From Mollicutes bacterium (GTDB lineage Bacteria; Bacillota_I; Bacilli_A; RF39; UBA660): a stretch of 35,550 nucleotides of DNA. The notes under the pieces were generated by a model, which worked only from the letters and a program-made list of their open reading frames with translations, did not search any database and was not told the origin of the DNA. Shown here piece after piece: positions 15,717 through 25,544 of the stretch; position 1 is the stretch's first letter; each line of letters begins with the position of its first letter. Where the stretch lies: positions 1 through 35,550 of the forward strand of contig JAAZKW010000048.1 of the NCBI GenBank assembly GCA_012799635.1, read 5' to 3'. Made by a program: the position numbers and the translations under genes.

Positions 15717-17471
15717 ATGTTTAAAGAAGAACTGAAATTAGTACCACATTTACCCGGATCTTATCAAATGATAAATAAGGAAGGAATAATCATATACGTA
15801 GGTAAAGCCAAAAATCTAAATAAGCGTCTGCGTTCTTATTTTCGTGGTACAACAACTGGTAAGACAGCTTTAATGGTAAATGAAACAAATCATTTTGAAT
15901 ATATAGTAACTAAAAATGAAGTAGAAAGTTTTTTACTTGAGATTAATTTAATTAAAAAACATAATCCTAAATATAATATTCTTCTTAAAGATGATAAATC
16001 TTATCCATATATAGAATATATCTCTAAACCATATCCTACTTTGAAAATATCAAGATATACTAAAATAAGAAAAAAAGCAAAAAAATATATTTTTGGCCCA
16101 TATCCAAATGCTTATGCCGCCAGAAGAGTAGTAAATCTTCTTAATAGGTTGTATCCCCTTAAAAAATGTAGTGGTAATCCTAAAAAACTTTGTTTGTATT
16201 ATCACATCGGTGAATGTTTAGGGTACTGTGTTAATAAAGTAAGTGATGATGAAATAATAAAGATAGAAAATGATATCCTTTCTTTTTTAAAAGGAAATGA
16301 TAAGCTTCTTATTGATAAAATTATGGAGAAGATAAAGGTGTTTTCTAATAATTTAAATTTTGAAAAAGCATTAGAACTTAAAAATGAACTTGAATATATA
16401 AAAGTTATCTCAACTAAACAACAAATAGAATTACGTGATAATATAAATAGAGATGTCATAAGTTATTATTTTTTAAATGGCTATTTATCAATTGAAATCT
16501 TTTTTGTTAGGAATGGAAAGTTAATTGGTAATTATAGTAAAATAATTAATACTGTATCGGAAGATGAAATAAATGAATTCATTTATTCTTTTTATGAAAA
16601 ACATGAACTTCCCCAAGAAATACTTGTTTCCAAAAATATTGATAATATCTTACTTGAAGAACTTTTAAAAGTGAAGTTTATTACTCCAATAAGAGGAAAC
16701 AAGAAAAAACTTTTAGATTTATGTTTTACAAATGCTAAACTAAATTTAGAAAAAGAAATAGAGAGTTTTAAGAATAATGAAAAAAGAACTTTTTTGGCTA
16801 ATGAAAGATTAAAAGAAATATTGAACTTGAGTAATTTAAATACGATTGAGGCTTTTGATAATTCTAATTTATTTGGTTCATATTCAGTAAGTGGAATGGT
16901 TGTATTTAAAAATGGGCTTCCTTCGAAGAAAGACTATCGTAAATTTAAAATATCTTTAGATAAAAATGATGATTATCATATGATGAAGGAAGTAATTTAT
17001 CGAAGATATTATAGACTTTTAATTGAAAGAAAATCCCTGCCTGATTTAATAATTGTTGATGGGGCAGTAAATCAAATAAATGCCTGTAAAGAATCATTAA
17101 GAATGCTTGGTTTAAATATTCCTGTTTGTGGCCTTAAAAAAGATGATAAACATAAAACAAAGAGTCTTATTACCACCAATTTAGAAGAAATATCTTTAGC
17201 TCAAGAAAATGATGTTTTTCATTATTTAACAAGAATTCAAGAAGAAGTTCATAACTTTACCATAAATTATCATAAAAAGTTAAGAAGTAAAGGTTCGCTT
17301 ACAAGTGTTCTTGATAATGTTGTGGGAATAGGAGAAAAAAGAAAAAAGTTGTTATTAAAAAGATATAAAAATTTAGATAATATAAAAGAAAGTGAAATTG
17401 AAGATTTAGAAAAAATAATTCCTAAAAATATAGCAATTGAATTAAAAAAATATTTGGCAAGCCTTAAGTAG
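15717..17471 (+). CDS. uvrC: Excinuclease ABC subunit C
   Basis: Makes both incisions in nucleotide excision repair together with UvrB. The N-terminal GIY-YIG nuclease (about 10-90) shows PGSYQM and IIYVGKAKNLNKRLRSYF. A Cys-containing segment (KKCSGNPKKLCLYYHIGECL) and a UVR motif (about 200-235, NNLNFEKALELKNELEYIK) follow. The RNase H-like domain has EAFDNSNLFGSYSVSGMVVF and LIIVDGAVNQIN, and the C-terminus has helix-hairpin-helix motifs (NVVGIGEKRKKLLLKRYKN). The start is uncertain: ATG 15717 aligns best with known N-termini, while GTG 15708 coincides with the expected transcription start after TATAAT (15696-15701). Neither has a Shine-Dalgarno. Confidence 0.95.
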   Translation: MFKEELKLVPHLPGSYQMINKEGIIIYVGKAKNLNKRLRSYFRGTTTGKTALMVNETNHFEYIVTKNEVESFLLEINLIKKHNPKYNILLKDDKSYPYIEYISKPYPTLKISRYTKIRKKAKKYIFGPYPNAYAARRVVNLLNRLYPLKKCSGNPKKLCLYYHIGECLGYCVNKVSDDEIIKIENDILSFLKGNDKLLIDKIMEKIKVFSNNLNFEKALELKNELEYIKVISTKQQIELRDNINRDVISYYFLNGYLSIEIFFVRNGKLIGNYSKIINTVSEDEINEFIYSFYEKHELPQEILVSKNIDNILLEELLKVKFITPIRGNKKKLLDLCFTNAKLNLEKEIESFKNNEKRTFLANERLKEILNLSNLNTIEAFDNSNLFGSYSVSGMVVFKNGLPSKKDYRKFKISLDKNDDYHMMKEVIYRRYYRLLIERKSLPDLIIVDGAVNQINACKESLRMLGLNIPVCGLKKDDKHKTKSLITTNLEEISLAQENDVFHYLTRIQEEVHNFTINYHKKLRSKGSLTSVLDNVVGIGEKRKKLLLKRYKNLDNIKESEIEDLEKIIPKNIAIELKKYLASLK

Positions 17472-17499
17472 TATTGTATAATAAATTAAAAGAGGCAAT

Positions 17500-18654
17500 A
17501 TGAGAAGATTATATAGATTAAAAAATGAATATCAAATAACACTTCAAAGTGAAATATTATCATTTCCTACTCCTGAATATATATATATTCCCATAAAAGA
17601 GGGGTGGAGTCCTTTGGTTAAAGAAAAAGATCGCATATTAAAGGGTGATATTCTTTTAAAGAGTGAAAATAATATGAGTTTTTCTCCTGTGTCGGGAATA
17701 ATAAATGGTATTGAAGAAAAAAACTTTGATGGCGTTAAACAAAAGTGTTTTGTTATTAAAAACGATTTTAAAGAAAAAGAAAAAAGTTATGATATTTTAA
17801 TCGAAGATAATTATGATAAAGAAAATATTTTAAATATTTTATATGTTTTTGGTTTTAATTATTATGCAAGTAGGTTAGAAAGCGGTGAAATTAAAACACT
17901 TATTATTAACTCTATTGAAGATGAACCTTATATGTATAATAAAAATTTATTATTAAATAATTTTGTTAATAAGATTTTAGCAACTGCTGATATTTTTTCT
18001 GAAGCATTTGAACTAAGTAATTCTCATATTGCAATAAAATCAAGTGATACAACTAATATTGAAAAATACATATCTTTAATGGGAACATATCCCAATATTG
18101 ATCTTTGTTTAATAGAGGACTATTATTTAGTAGGAAAAGAACCTTTTTTACTTGAATATTTAGATTATAAAAAGCAAGATACTTTAGTAATTGATATCGA
18201 AGATATTATTAGAATATATGATGCCATTAAACATCATAAATTTAATTATAATAAGTTTATTACGATAAGTGGACCAAATTTAAAAAGATCTGTTGTAATA
18301 GAAGTTAAGATTGGATCACTTTTAACAGATGTAATTGAAAATACTACTGATTATAAATATAAAAGCAAACTTAATATTCTTAATGGCCCTATGATGGGAT
18401 ATAAATGTGATCCTAATAAAGAAATAGTTACTGTTAATACTAAAGGGCTATTTATTTTAAATGAATATAAAACTAAAGAAGAATCATGTAATAATTGTGG
18501 TCTTTGTTATAAGATGTGTCCTGTTAAAGTTAATCCTAAAAAAGTTATGAAAACTGGTAAACCAGCAAAAGCTTGTCTTGATTGTGGCCTTTGTTCATAT
18601 ATTTGCCCATCACATATTAATTTACGAGCTTTTTTGGAGGATAAAAATGAATAG
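17500..18654 (+). CDS. Divergent RnfC-like iron-sulfur subunit
   Basis: The relation to RnfC (ion-pumping ferredoxin:NAD oxidoreductase) shows in the N-terminal barrel-sandwich domain (YIYIPIKEGWSPLVKEKDRI, FSPVSGIINGIEE), the LIINSIEDEPYM segment matching the family's IINGxECEPYL, and two 4Fe-4S motifs: C330, C333, C336, C340 and C359, C362, C365, C369, both followed by Pro. From memory of the family, the Gly-rich loop GMGGAGFPT expected just before LIIN is absent; the corresponding stretch (about 114-126) reads LYVFGFNYYASRL. The YPQGGEK segment is not evident either. At 384 aa it is shorter than the usual 430 to 450. AGAGG precedes the ATG. The rnfD-like gene overlaps its end by 8 bp. NADH oxidation by this subunit is doubtful. 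Confidence 0.8.
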   Translation: MRRLYRLKNEYQITLQSEILSFPTPEYIYIPIKEGWSPLVKEKDRILKGDILLKSENNMSFSPVSGIINGIEEKNFDGVKQKCFVIKNDFKEKEKSYDILIEDNYDKENILNILYVFGFNYYASRLESGEIKTLIINSIEDEPYMYNKNLLLNNFVNKILATADIFSEAFELSNSHIAIKSSDTTNIEKYISLMGTYPNIDLCLIEDYYLVGKEPFLLEYLDYKKQDTLVIDIEDIIRIYDAIKHHKFNYNKFITISGPNLKRSVVIEVKIGSLLTDVIENTTDYKYKSKLNILNGPMMGYKCDPNKEIVTVNTKGLFILNEYKTKEESCNNCGLCYKMCPVKVNPKKVMKTGKPAKACLDCGLCSYICPSHINLRAFLEDKNE

Positions 18655-19501
18655 AATATATACTCATAATAAAAATAACTATAATACTTTAGTAAATATA
18701 ATGATAACTTTATTAATCCCTTTTTTTATTTTTAGTTTTTATAAAAATGGTTTTATATTATATAAAAGTAATATAATTAATAAAGTTATGTTATTTAAAC
18801 CACTATATTTTATATTATTATCTTTAGTTGTTAATCAGTTATATCGTTTAATAGTAAAAGATAATGTTAATAGGTCTTATAATCTTTTATGTAATTTACT
18901 TATATCTATTATGGTAATGCCTCAAACTAATATTATTGTTTATATAATTTTACTAGTAATATTTAATTTAATTCATATTTTATTAAAAATCAATATTGCT
19001 TCATTATTTATATTAATATTATCATTATGTATGTATCTTACTCAAAATTATACATTTAATAATTTAATTGAAGCAATGGCTATTTATAGATATTCATTTA
19101 TCGATTATTTAATAGGAAAGTCTTCTGGAGGAATTGGGGCCTCATTTATATTATGGTCTATTATTTCTTATGCTATTTTATTTATATTTAAAGAATATAA
19201 GAAACAAATTCCTTTGTTAGGATTTGCTCTTTATTATATCTTATTAATTGCCCTAACTTTTACAAAATCTAATTTTGATATTAATTATTTTGTTAATGCA
19301 AATATAATATTTACCTTTATATTTTTAGCTCCAATATCACTTTATAGTCCTTATACTAGGGGTGGTTGTTATATTTATGGCGTATTATTAGGAATCTTTA
19401 CTTTTCTATTTAGTCTAATAGATGTTAATATCGCGCCCTTTATAGCAATAAGCATTCTAAGTTTAATTTCTCCTTTAATTGATAAATTACTCACTAAATA
19501 A
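18647..19501 (+). CDS. Divergent RnfD-like membrane subunit
   Basis: Polytopic membrane protein of 284 aa with about eight to ten hydrophobic helices. The ATG at 18647 is chosen because TTTGGAGG precedes it and it overlaps the rnfC-like stop by 8 bp. Similarity to the NqrB/RnfD/RnfE family rests on layout, partner gene and the loop GKSSGGIGASFILW, which resembles the GNxxGxIGETSxLA loop of RnfD, with the ET replaced. The SGATP-type Thr site that carries covalent FMN in RnfD is not visible. The end has a C-terminal helix pair (YTRGGCYIYGVLLGIFTF). A terminator follows, so no rnfG, rnfE, rnfA or rnfB lies downstream. Function beyond a partnership with the RnfC-like protein is unknown. Confidence 0.68.
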   Translation: MNRIYTHNKNNYNTLVNIMITLLIPFFIFSFYKNGFILYKSNIINKVMLFKPLYFILLSLVVNQLYRLIVKDNVNRSYNLLCNLLISIMVMPQTNIIVYIILLVIFNLIHILLKINIASLFILILSLCMYLTQNYTFNNLIEAMAIYRYSFIDYLIGKSSGGIGASFILWSIISYAILFIFKEYKKQIPLLGFALYYILLIALTFTKSNFDINYFVNANIIFTFIFLAPISLYSPYTRGGCYIYGVLLGIFTFLFSLIDVNIAPFIAISILSLISPLIDKLLTK

Positions 19502-19505
19502 GTAT

Positions 19506-19530
19506 AAACTCCTTAAAATAGGGGTTTTTT
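19506..19530 (+). terminator. Intrinsic terminator after the rnfCD-like pair
   Basis: AAACTCC (19506-19512) pairs with GGGGTTT (19521-19527; one G-U) and is followed by Ts to 19530. It separates the Rnf-like pair from dnaG. Confidence 0.72.
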
Positions 19531-19589
19531 AGTGTAAAAAGAAGGAAAATGAGCCCTTATGGGTAATATATATGATTGTAGGGGAAAAA

Positions 19590-21329
19590 ATGGCACTAAT
19601 AAAACAAGAAAAATTAAATGAAGTATTAGAAAAAGCAAATATTGTTGATATTATAGGTAATTATGTACCACTTCAAAAAAAGGGAAGTGATTATGTGGGA
19701 ATTTGCCCTTTTCACGATGATCATTCTCCAAGCATGCATGTATCAACAAAGCTAAATATATTTAAATGTTTTGTTTGCAATACAGGTGGAAACGTTTTTT
19801 CTTTTGTTTCAAAATTTGATAACATTTCTTTTATTGAAGCAGTAAAAAAAGTTTCTGAATTAGCTGGTGTTGATTTAGAAATAAAAGGGACTTTTAAAAC
19901 TGAACGAAGATTTAAAGAAGAATATGAACTTATGGAATTATCTTCAAAGTATTATCAAAATTATCTTAATACAAAAGAAGGCCTAGAAGCTAAAGAATAT
20001 CTTATCCAAAGAGGAATTAATGAAGATATAATTAAAGAGTATAAAATAGGGCTTTCTCCCGTTAATAACGATTTAAAAGATTTTTTAGAAAATAAGAAAA
20101 TTAATTTAGAATTAGCTTTTAAAGTCGGTTTACTTAACAAAAGTGGCATTAATTATTATGATACTTTTTCAGGAAGAATTATGATTCCTTTACAAGATAT
20201 GTATGGTAATTTATGTGGATATACAGCAAGATGTTATAAAGATACAAGTGAAAATAAATATATTAATAGTAAGGAAACAATCATTTATCGTAAAAGTGAT
20301 ATTTTATTTAATTATTATAATGCTAAAGAGCTTGCTAGAAAAGAAAGAGAATTAATTATTGTTGAAGGCAATATGGATGCAATATTACTTAGTAGTTATG
20401 GTATTAAAAACGTTTGTGCTTTAATGGGGGTAGTTCTTTCTAAAAATCAAATTGAGGCTATAAAAAAACTTAATTCTAAAATTATTTTAATTCTTGATAG
20501 TGATAATGCTGGTAAGCTTGCAACCATTAATATTGGAGATGAATTATTTAAAAATAATATTGATTTATATGTAGTAAGACTTTCAGGAGCTAAAGACCCT
20601 GATGAATATATTAGAGCTTTTGGTAAAGAGGCTCTTCTTGATAATATTAAACATGCTACTAAATATTTAGATTTTAAAATAGAAACTTTAAAAGAAGAAA
20701 AAGATTTAAATAATTTGAAGGACTTTACTGATTATATTAAAGAAGTAATTATTTTACTTGGAAATATTAGTGAACTTGAAAGAGAAGCTATTATCGCTAA
20801 ACTTTGTAAAGAATATAATATCGATCCAAATATAATAAGACAAAACATTAAAATAACTCAGCCTGTAATTAAAGAACAAAAAACGATATCTAAAAAAAGG
20901 AAAACTAAATATGAAAAAGCAGTATCAAGTTTAATATATGCAATGTTACTTAATAAGAATTATTATAAAATATATACCAAACAACTTGGATATTTAGAAA
21001 ATAAAGTAGAAAGTGATACAGCTATAAGTATTGGAGGATATATTAAAAAGCATGGTGATATTAATATAGCTGATTTTATAAGTTATGTGTCAGAGTATGA
21101 ACAAATAACAAATTTTGTGACTAATGTTATTTCTGAAAATACTGCTGATTTTATTGAAGAAAAAGAATTTTGTGATATATTAGATATTGTTTCAAAATGT
21201 ATGGAAGAAAAAGAAATAAAAAGATTAAGAAAAGAAATTATTGAAGAAAAAGATATTGATAAGAAAATAAAATTAGTTGAAAAACTAGCTGTTTTAAAGA
21301 AAGGGAGCGATAATAATGAAAGAAATTAA
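19590..21329 (+). CDS. dnaG: DNA primase DnaG
   Basis: Makes RNA primers for replication. ATG 19590 ([12 protein letters not shown]) is chosen because AGGGG lies 6 bases upstream; an in-frame ATG at 19572 is less well placed. The 579 aa have the zinc-binding domain with [11 protein letters not shown] and KCFVCNTGG (C39, H42, C60, C63), the RNA polymerase domain, and a TOPRIM fold with [24 protein letters not shown] and AKDPDEYI. A helical C-terminal helicase-interaction part follows from about residue 430. It starts the classical dnaG-rpoD-trmK group, with rpoD beginning inside its last codons. Confidence 0.97.
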   Translation: MALIKQEKLNEVLEKANIVDIIGNYVPLQKKGSDYVGICPFHDDHSPSMHVSTKLNIFKCFVCNTGGNVFSFVSKFDNISFIEAVKKVSELAGVDLEIKGTFKTERRFKEEYELMELSSKYYQNYLNTKEGLEAKEYLIQRGINEDIIKEYKIGLSPVNNDLKDFLENKKINLELAFKVGLLNKSGINYYDTFSGRIMIPLQDMYGNLCGYTARCYKDTSENKYINSKETIIYRKSDILFNYYNAKELARKERELIIVEGNMDAILLSSYGIKNVCALMGVVLSKNQIEAIKKLNSKIILILDSDNAGKLATINIGDELFKNNIDLYVVRLSGAKDPDEYIRAFGKEALLDNIKHATKYLDFKIETLKEEKDLNNLKDFTDYIKEVIILLGNISELEREAIIAKLCKEYNIDPNIIRQNIKITQPVIKEQKTISKKRKTKYEKAVSSLIYAMLLNKNYYKIYTKQLGYLENKVESDTAISIGGYIKKHGDINIADFISYVSEYEQITNFVTNVISENTADFIEEKEFCDILDIVSKCMEEKEIKRLRKEIIEEKDIDKKIKLVEKLAVLKKGSDNNERN

Positions 21330-22422
21330 ATCATTTGAAGAAAGAGAAGATGAACTAATTAAACTTGGAAAGAAACAAGGTTACATTACTTATGATGATA
21401 TTGAAAAGGCCTTAAAAGATCTTGATGTAAATGATGAGGATGGTAGTGATTCTTTAGATAATCTTTATAATAGACTTGTAGAAAATGAAATAAAAGTTGT
21501 AACTGAACCAATAAAAGAAGATAAAGATAAGAAAGAAGAAAAAGAAGAGACAATTATACTTGATGATGAGGAGATAACTAAAGATGTTAACATTAACGAT
21601 CCAGTAAGAATGTATTTAAAAGAAATAGGAAAGATATCTCTTCTTACTGCAGAAGAAGAGTTAGAATTATCTGCAAGAATTGATCAAAATGATGAGATAG
21701 CAAAAAACTTACTTGCTGAATCTAACTTAAGATTAGTAGTTTCGATAGCTAAAAGATATGTGGGAAGGGGATTATTATTCTTAGATCTTATTCAAGAAGG
21801 AAATATTGGTCTAATGAAAGCTGTTGAGAAATTTGATTCATCAAGGGGATATAAGTTTTCAACATATGCTACTTGGTGGATTAGACAAGCAATAACAAGA
21901 GCTTTAGCTGATCAAGCAAGAACAATAAGAGTTCCAGTTCATATGGTAGAAACAATTAATAAAATGGTTCGTATTCAAAGGCAAATGACATTAGATTTAG
22001 GAAGAGAACCAACTGATGAAGAATTAGCTGAAAAGATGAATATAACTGTAGAAAAAGTAAGAGAGGTAATTAAAATTTCTCAAGAACCAGTATCATTAGA
22101 GACACCTATTGGTGAAGAAGATGACTCTCATTTAGGAGATTTTATTAAAGATGAAAGCAGTCTTTCTCCAGAAGAATATACTGAAAATGAAATATTAAAA
22201 GAAGAGATTAAACAAGTATTAATGAGTCTTCAACCAAGAGAGCAAGAAGTGTTAGAACTTCGATTCGGACTTATTGATGGAACTTGTCATACTTTAGAAG
22301 AAGTAGGTAAACGTTTTAATGTTACAAGAGAAAGAATAAGACAAATTGAAGCAAAAGCTTTAAGAAAACTTAGACATCCTTCAAGAGCTAAGAAGCTTAA
22401 AGATTTTATGGAAAGTCAATGA
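21316..22422 (+). CDS. rpoD: Primary sigma factor RpoD (sigma A)
   Basis: Housekeeping sigma factor. The 368 aa include an acidic region 1.1 (about 1-95), region 1.2 ([20 protein letters not shown]), region 2 with [18 protein letters not shown] and [18 protein letters not shown], region 3 ([14 protein letters not shown]) and region 4 with [20 protein letters not shown]. The size equals that of Bacillus sigma A. AAAGGGAG precedes the ATG, which lies 14 bp inside dnaG. Its TGA overlaps the trmK ATG. A region-3 helix that reads extended -10 promoters fits the many TGn-TATAAT sites in this window. Confidence 0.98.
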   Translation: MKEIKSFEEREDELIKLGKKQGYITYDDIEKALKDLDVNDEDGSDSLDNLYNRLVENEIKVVTEPIKEDKDKKEEKEETIILDDEEITKDVNINDPVRMYLKEIGKISLLTAEEELELSARIDQNDEIAKNLLAESNLRLVVSIAKRYVGRGLLFLDLIQEGNIGLMKAVEKFDSSRGYKFSTYATWWIRQAITRALADQARTIRVPVHMVETINKMVRIQRQMTLDLGREPTDEELAEKMNITVEKVREVIKISQEPVSLETPIGEEDDSHLGDFIKDESSLSPEEYTENEILKEEIKQVLMSLQPREQEVLELRFGLIDGTCHTLEEVGKRFNVTRERIRQIEAKALRKLRHPSRAKKLKDFMESQ

Positions 22423-23042
22423 TTAATAAAAAGTTATTAACAATAGCAAAGCTTATAAATAAAAATGAAATTGTTTTGGACGTCGGTTGTGATCATGCTT
22501 ATCTTCCTATTTATCTTGTTAAAAATAAATTATGTAAGAAAGTAATAGCTTCGGATATATCCGAAGGTGCATTAAAAATAGCAAGTAAAAATATAGCGAA
22601 AGAAAACCTTAATATTAAATTATATTTATCTGATGGGCTTAATAATATTAATGAAAACTATGATTGTCTTGTTATATCAGGAATGGGTACTAAGAGTATT
22701 ATAAGTATTTTAAAAGATAAAAAATTATGTAATCATATTATCCTTAGTTCTAATAATAATTTATATGAATTAAGATTGTTTATGAATAAAATAGGTTATA
22801 AAATTGATAAAGAAAAAATCATTTATGAAAAAGGTAAATATTATAATATTATTTCTTATTATAAAGGAAAAGAGTATTTAAATAAAAATGTTTTATTATT
22901 TGGGAAAAGTTATAATAAACAGTATTTAAAATATTTATTAAAAAAAGAATTTAAAATATTAAAAAAGTTAGATTTATTTAAACGAATTAAAAAGTATATT
23001 TATATAGCAAGAATAAAAAGGTATTTAAAAAGGTGTAATTAA
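22419..23042 (+). CDS. trmK: tRNA (adenine-22-N1)-methyltransferase TrmK
   Basis: SAM-dependent enzyme that methylates A22 of tRNAs. The 207 aa start at an ATGA overlap with rpoD, the usual TrmK position. The Rossmann SAM site reads [16 protein letters not shown], the acidic second motif [13 protein letters not shown], and the typical [15 protein letters not shown] follows. The C-terminal half is a Lys-rich coiled-coil region ([14 protein letters not shown]), somewhat short against the roughly 230 aa norm. The stop codon is inside the terminator. Confidence 0.93.
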   Translation: MINKKLLTIAKLINKNEIVLDVGCDHAYLPIYLVKNKLCKKVIASDISEGALKIASKNIAKENLNIKLYLSDGLNNINENYDCLVISGMGTKSIISILKDKKLCNHIILSSNNNLYELRLFMNKIGYKIDKEKIIYEKGKYYNIISYYKGKEYLNKNVLLFGKSYNKQYLKYLLKKEFKILKKLDLFKRIKKYIYIARIKRYLKRCN

Positions 23043-23055
23043 TTTACACTTTTTT
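23027..23055 (+). terminator. Intrinsic terminator after trmK
   Basis: AAAAAGGTGTAA (23027-23038) pairs with TTACACTTTTTT (23044-23055; one G-U) over a 5-base loop, with a T run in the 3' arm. It contains the trmK stop codon. Confidence 0.85.
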
Positions 23056-23102
23056 AAATGAAACAATTATTAATGTTTATACTAGTAAGAAAAAAACACT
23101 TG

Positions 23103-23111
23103 TGATATACT
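23103..23111 (+). promoter_or_regulatory. Extended -10 promoter of pilC
   Basis: TGA followed by TATACT (23106-23111). The start is expected near 23118, next to the AAGGAG at 23121. Confidence 0.6.
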
Positions 23112-23134
23112 AAATATGATAAGGAGTTGCCCAG

Positions 23135-24727
23135 TTGAATACCGAAAAAGCAAATTCGCAATTCGTTTCAAATTCTACAATGGAAAATAATAATCTTTTC
23201 TTTGATTTTGTTATGTTAGTGCCCCTTATTTTTTGGTATGCATTAATAGGAATTAAATATCTTCTTTTTGATATATGGGTGCTTGTTATTCATAAAATAA
23301 GTTGGTATTTATCATCTTCTTATAAAAAACTATCTGGAGATATTGATTCTGATGCAGAAATAGACTTATATAATAGGACTAAAAGAGAGAAAAAAGTTAA
23401 GCCTAAAAGATATATTTATACAAAAGGAACTTTAAAAAGATATGAAAGATTAAGACGTGATTTGCAAAGAGATCTACAAATGTCTGGAGCAACAAGAAGT
23501 AAAGAAGCAAATATATATCAATATATAGCTAAAAATAAAGAGGGTAAATTTATAACAGATACAATGGCAGGTTTTTCTAAACTTGATATTCATTCATTTT
23601 TAATAAACGAAGGTTATGAAGTATATGATATTAAGACAAGTAATCTTATTAATTTTATATATCGTGACTCTGGACTTATAGGAGCTAAAATTTCAATTAA
23701 AGATTTAGTATTTTGGCTTACTCAACTTGCAACTTATATTAAAGCAGGTATTACTTTAAATGAGGGTGTTAAAATATTATGTAATCAAATGAAAAATAAA
23801 AAAGGAATGTATAAAGTCCTTAGATCTATTAGTTATGAGTTAACTTTAGGTGAAACCTTTTCTAATGCTTTAAAAAAACAAGGAAATTATTTTCCAGCAC
23901 TTCTTATTAATATGATTAAGGCTGCTGAAGCATCAGGTACACTTCAGGAAACTCTTGAAGATATGGCTAATTATTACACCGAGGTTAATAATACTAAAAA
24001 GGAAATGAAAAGCGCTTTAACATATCCTGCTATTATAACGGTCTTTTCAATTACTGTTATTACATTTATAATCATTTATGTTGTTCCACAGTTTACTAAA
24101 GTTTATGAAGCATCTAATATTGAAATAAAAGGATTAACTAGTTTCATAATTAAATTAAGTGATTTTCTAAAGTCAAACTTTTTTCTAATAATTCTAATTA
24201 TAATAGCAATAATGATTTTCTTTTTCATAGCATTTAAAAAAATTAAAGCTTTTAGAGTTGCTTGTCAAATTATATTTATGAAAATTCCTATAATTAAAGA
24301 TGTAATTATTTATAAAGAAATAACAATTTTTGCTAAGACATTTTCATCGTTATTAAGAAATAATGTATATATAACTGAAAGTATGGATATTTTAAGTAAA
24401 ATAACTACCAATGAAATATATAAATCAATAATGTTTAAAACCATAAATAATATTGTAAAAGGAGAGAAAATTTCTGATGCTTTCTCTAATCATTGGGCTA
24501 TACCAGATGTTGCTTATTATATGATTGTAACCGGAGAATCTACAGGGCAATTGGCTGAAATGATGCAAAAGGTAAGTGATTATTACCAAGTGCAACACAA
24601 ATCAATAGTAAGCTCTTTAAAAAGCTTTATTGAACCAGTTATGATAGTTTTCTTAGCTGTAATAGTTGCTAGTATTATTGTTTCGGTAATTGTTCCTATG
24701 TTTCAACTTTATAATGAGTTTTTATAA
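23135..24727 (+). CDS. pilC: Type IV pilus / competence inner-membrane protein PilC (ComGB type)
   Basis: Platform protein of a type IV pilus or competence pseudopilus. The TTG at 23135 follows AAGGAG by 8 bases and is preferred to the in-frame ATG at codon 16. The 530 aa exceed the roughly 400 of usual PilC. From about 126 (NIYQYIAKNKEGKF) the protein follows the family, with two T2SSF domains (about 190-315 and 395-515), a SGATR-like stretch before them, and motifs GESTGQLAEMM and AAEASGTLQETLEDMA. Residues 1-125 are extra: a hydrophobic stretch (about 21-58) and a very basic segment (81-112). pilD follows 22 bp later. Confidence 0.9.
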   Translation: MNTEKANSQFVSNSTMENNNLFFDFVMLVPLIFWYALIGIKYLLFDIWVLVIHKISWYLSSSYKKLSGDIDSDAEIDLYNRTKREKKVKPKRYIYTKGTLKRYERLRRDLQRDLQMSGATRSKEANIYQYIAKNKEGKFITDTMAGFSKLDIHSFLINEGYEVYDIKTSNLINFIYRDSGLIGAKISIKDLVFWLTQLATYIKAGITLNEGVKILCNQMKNKKGMYKVLRSISYELTLGETFSNALKKQGNYFPALLINMIKAAEASGTLQETLEDMANYYTEVNNTKKEMKSALTYPAIITVFSITVITFIIIYVVPQFTKVYEASNIEIKGLTSFIIKLSDFLKSNFFLIILIIIAIMIFFFIAFKKIKAFRVACQIIFMKIPIIKDVIIYKEITIFAKTFSSLLRNNVYITESMDILSKITTNEIYKSIMFKTINNIVKGEKISDAFSNHWAIPDVAYYMIVTGESTGQLAEMMQKVSDYYQVQHKSIVSSLKSFIEPVMIVFLAVIVASIIVSVIVPMFQLYNEFL

Positions 24728-24749
24728 TTTTTTATATCAAGGAGATACA

Positions 24750-25544
24750 ATGGAAATATTTTATATAATTATTTTATTTTTAATAGGAAGCTGTTTTGGA
24801 TCTTTTTATTTAGTTATTTCAACAAGACTTCCCAAAAAAGAAAATGCTATTTTTACTCGAAGCAAATGTGATAAGTGTCATAAAAAACTTAATTGGTACG
24901 AACTTATCCCTCTTTTTTCATATCTTTTTTTAAAAGGTAAATGTAGTAAATGCAAAAATAAGATAAATCCATTAAATTTTATTGTTGAATTAGTTACTGG
25001 TTTTTTCTTTGCATTTAGTTATTTTTATTATGGTATTTCTTATGAAATGTTTATGTTTATAATTGTTACATCACTTTTAATTACAATATTTATAACAGAC
25101 TTTCAAGAATATATTATTTTAGATTCACCACTTATTATATCTAGTATTTTAATAATTATTCTTGATTTGATATATTTTGATTATAAATATATTTTAGTTC
25201 ATGTATTATCAGGAATCGGTTTATTTATAACAATGTTATTAATTAAATTAATCGGAGATAAAGTTTTTAAAAAAGAAAGTCTTGGCGGTGGTGATATTAA
25301 ATTATCTTTTGTAATTGGTTTAATTGTAGGTTTTAGATTAGGCTTATGTGTGCTAATTTTATCAACTTTCTTAGCTTTACCATATAGTGTAGCGTATTTA
25401 ATGTACAAAAAAAATAATGAAGTTCCTTTTGGGCCATTTTTAATAGCTTCATTATTTATTGTATATATATATATGGATAAATTTAACAACTTGCTTAACT
25501 TAATTTTAATATTAGCTAGATGCTATCATTGGGCCGATTATTGA
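24750..25544 (+). CDS. pilD: Prepilin peptidase PilD/ComC
   Basis: Membrane aspartic protease that cleaves and methylates type IV prepilins. ATG 24750 is chosen because AAGGAG lies 5 bases upstream. The 264 aa have the N-terminal GSCFGSFYLVISTRLPK, the two CxxC pairs of the cytoplasmic zinc loop (CDKCHKKL and CSKCKNKI), the first catalytic Asp in FITDFQEYIILD and the second in GGGDIKLSF, within about seven membrane helices. It is coupled to pilC. The last 33 bp overlap a miniprotein gene on the opposite strand. No prepilin gene lies beside it. Confidence 0.93.
   Translation: MEIFYIIILFLIGSCFGSFYLVISTRLPKKENAIFTRSKCDKCHKKLNWYELIPLFSYLFLKGKCSKCKNKINPLNFIVELVTGFFFAFSYFYYGISYEMFMFIIVTSLLITIFITDFQEYIILDSPLIISSILIIILDLIYFDYKYILVHVLSGIGLFITMLLIKLIGDKVFKKESLGGGDIKLSFVIGLIVGFRLGLCVLILSTFLALPYSVAYLMYKKNNEVPFGPFLIASLFIVYIYMDKFNNLLNLILILARCYHWADY

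Noticed and set aside
19550-19572. Short GC-richer GAGCCC and GGG pairing before dnaG
   Set aside because: The possible stem is only three or four pairs and has no known regulatory form.
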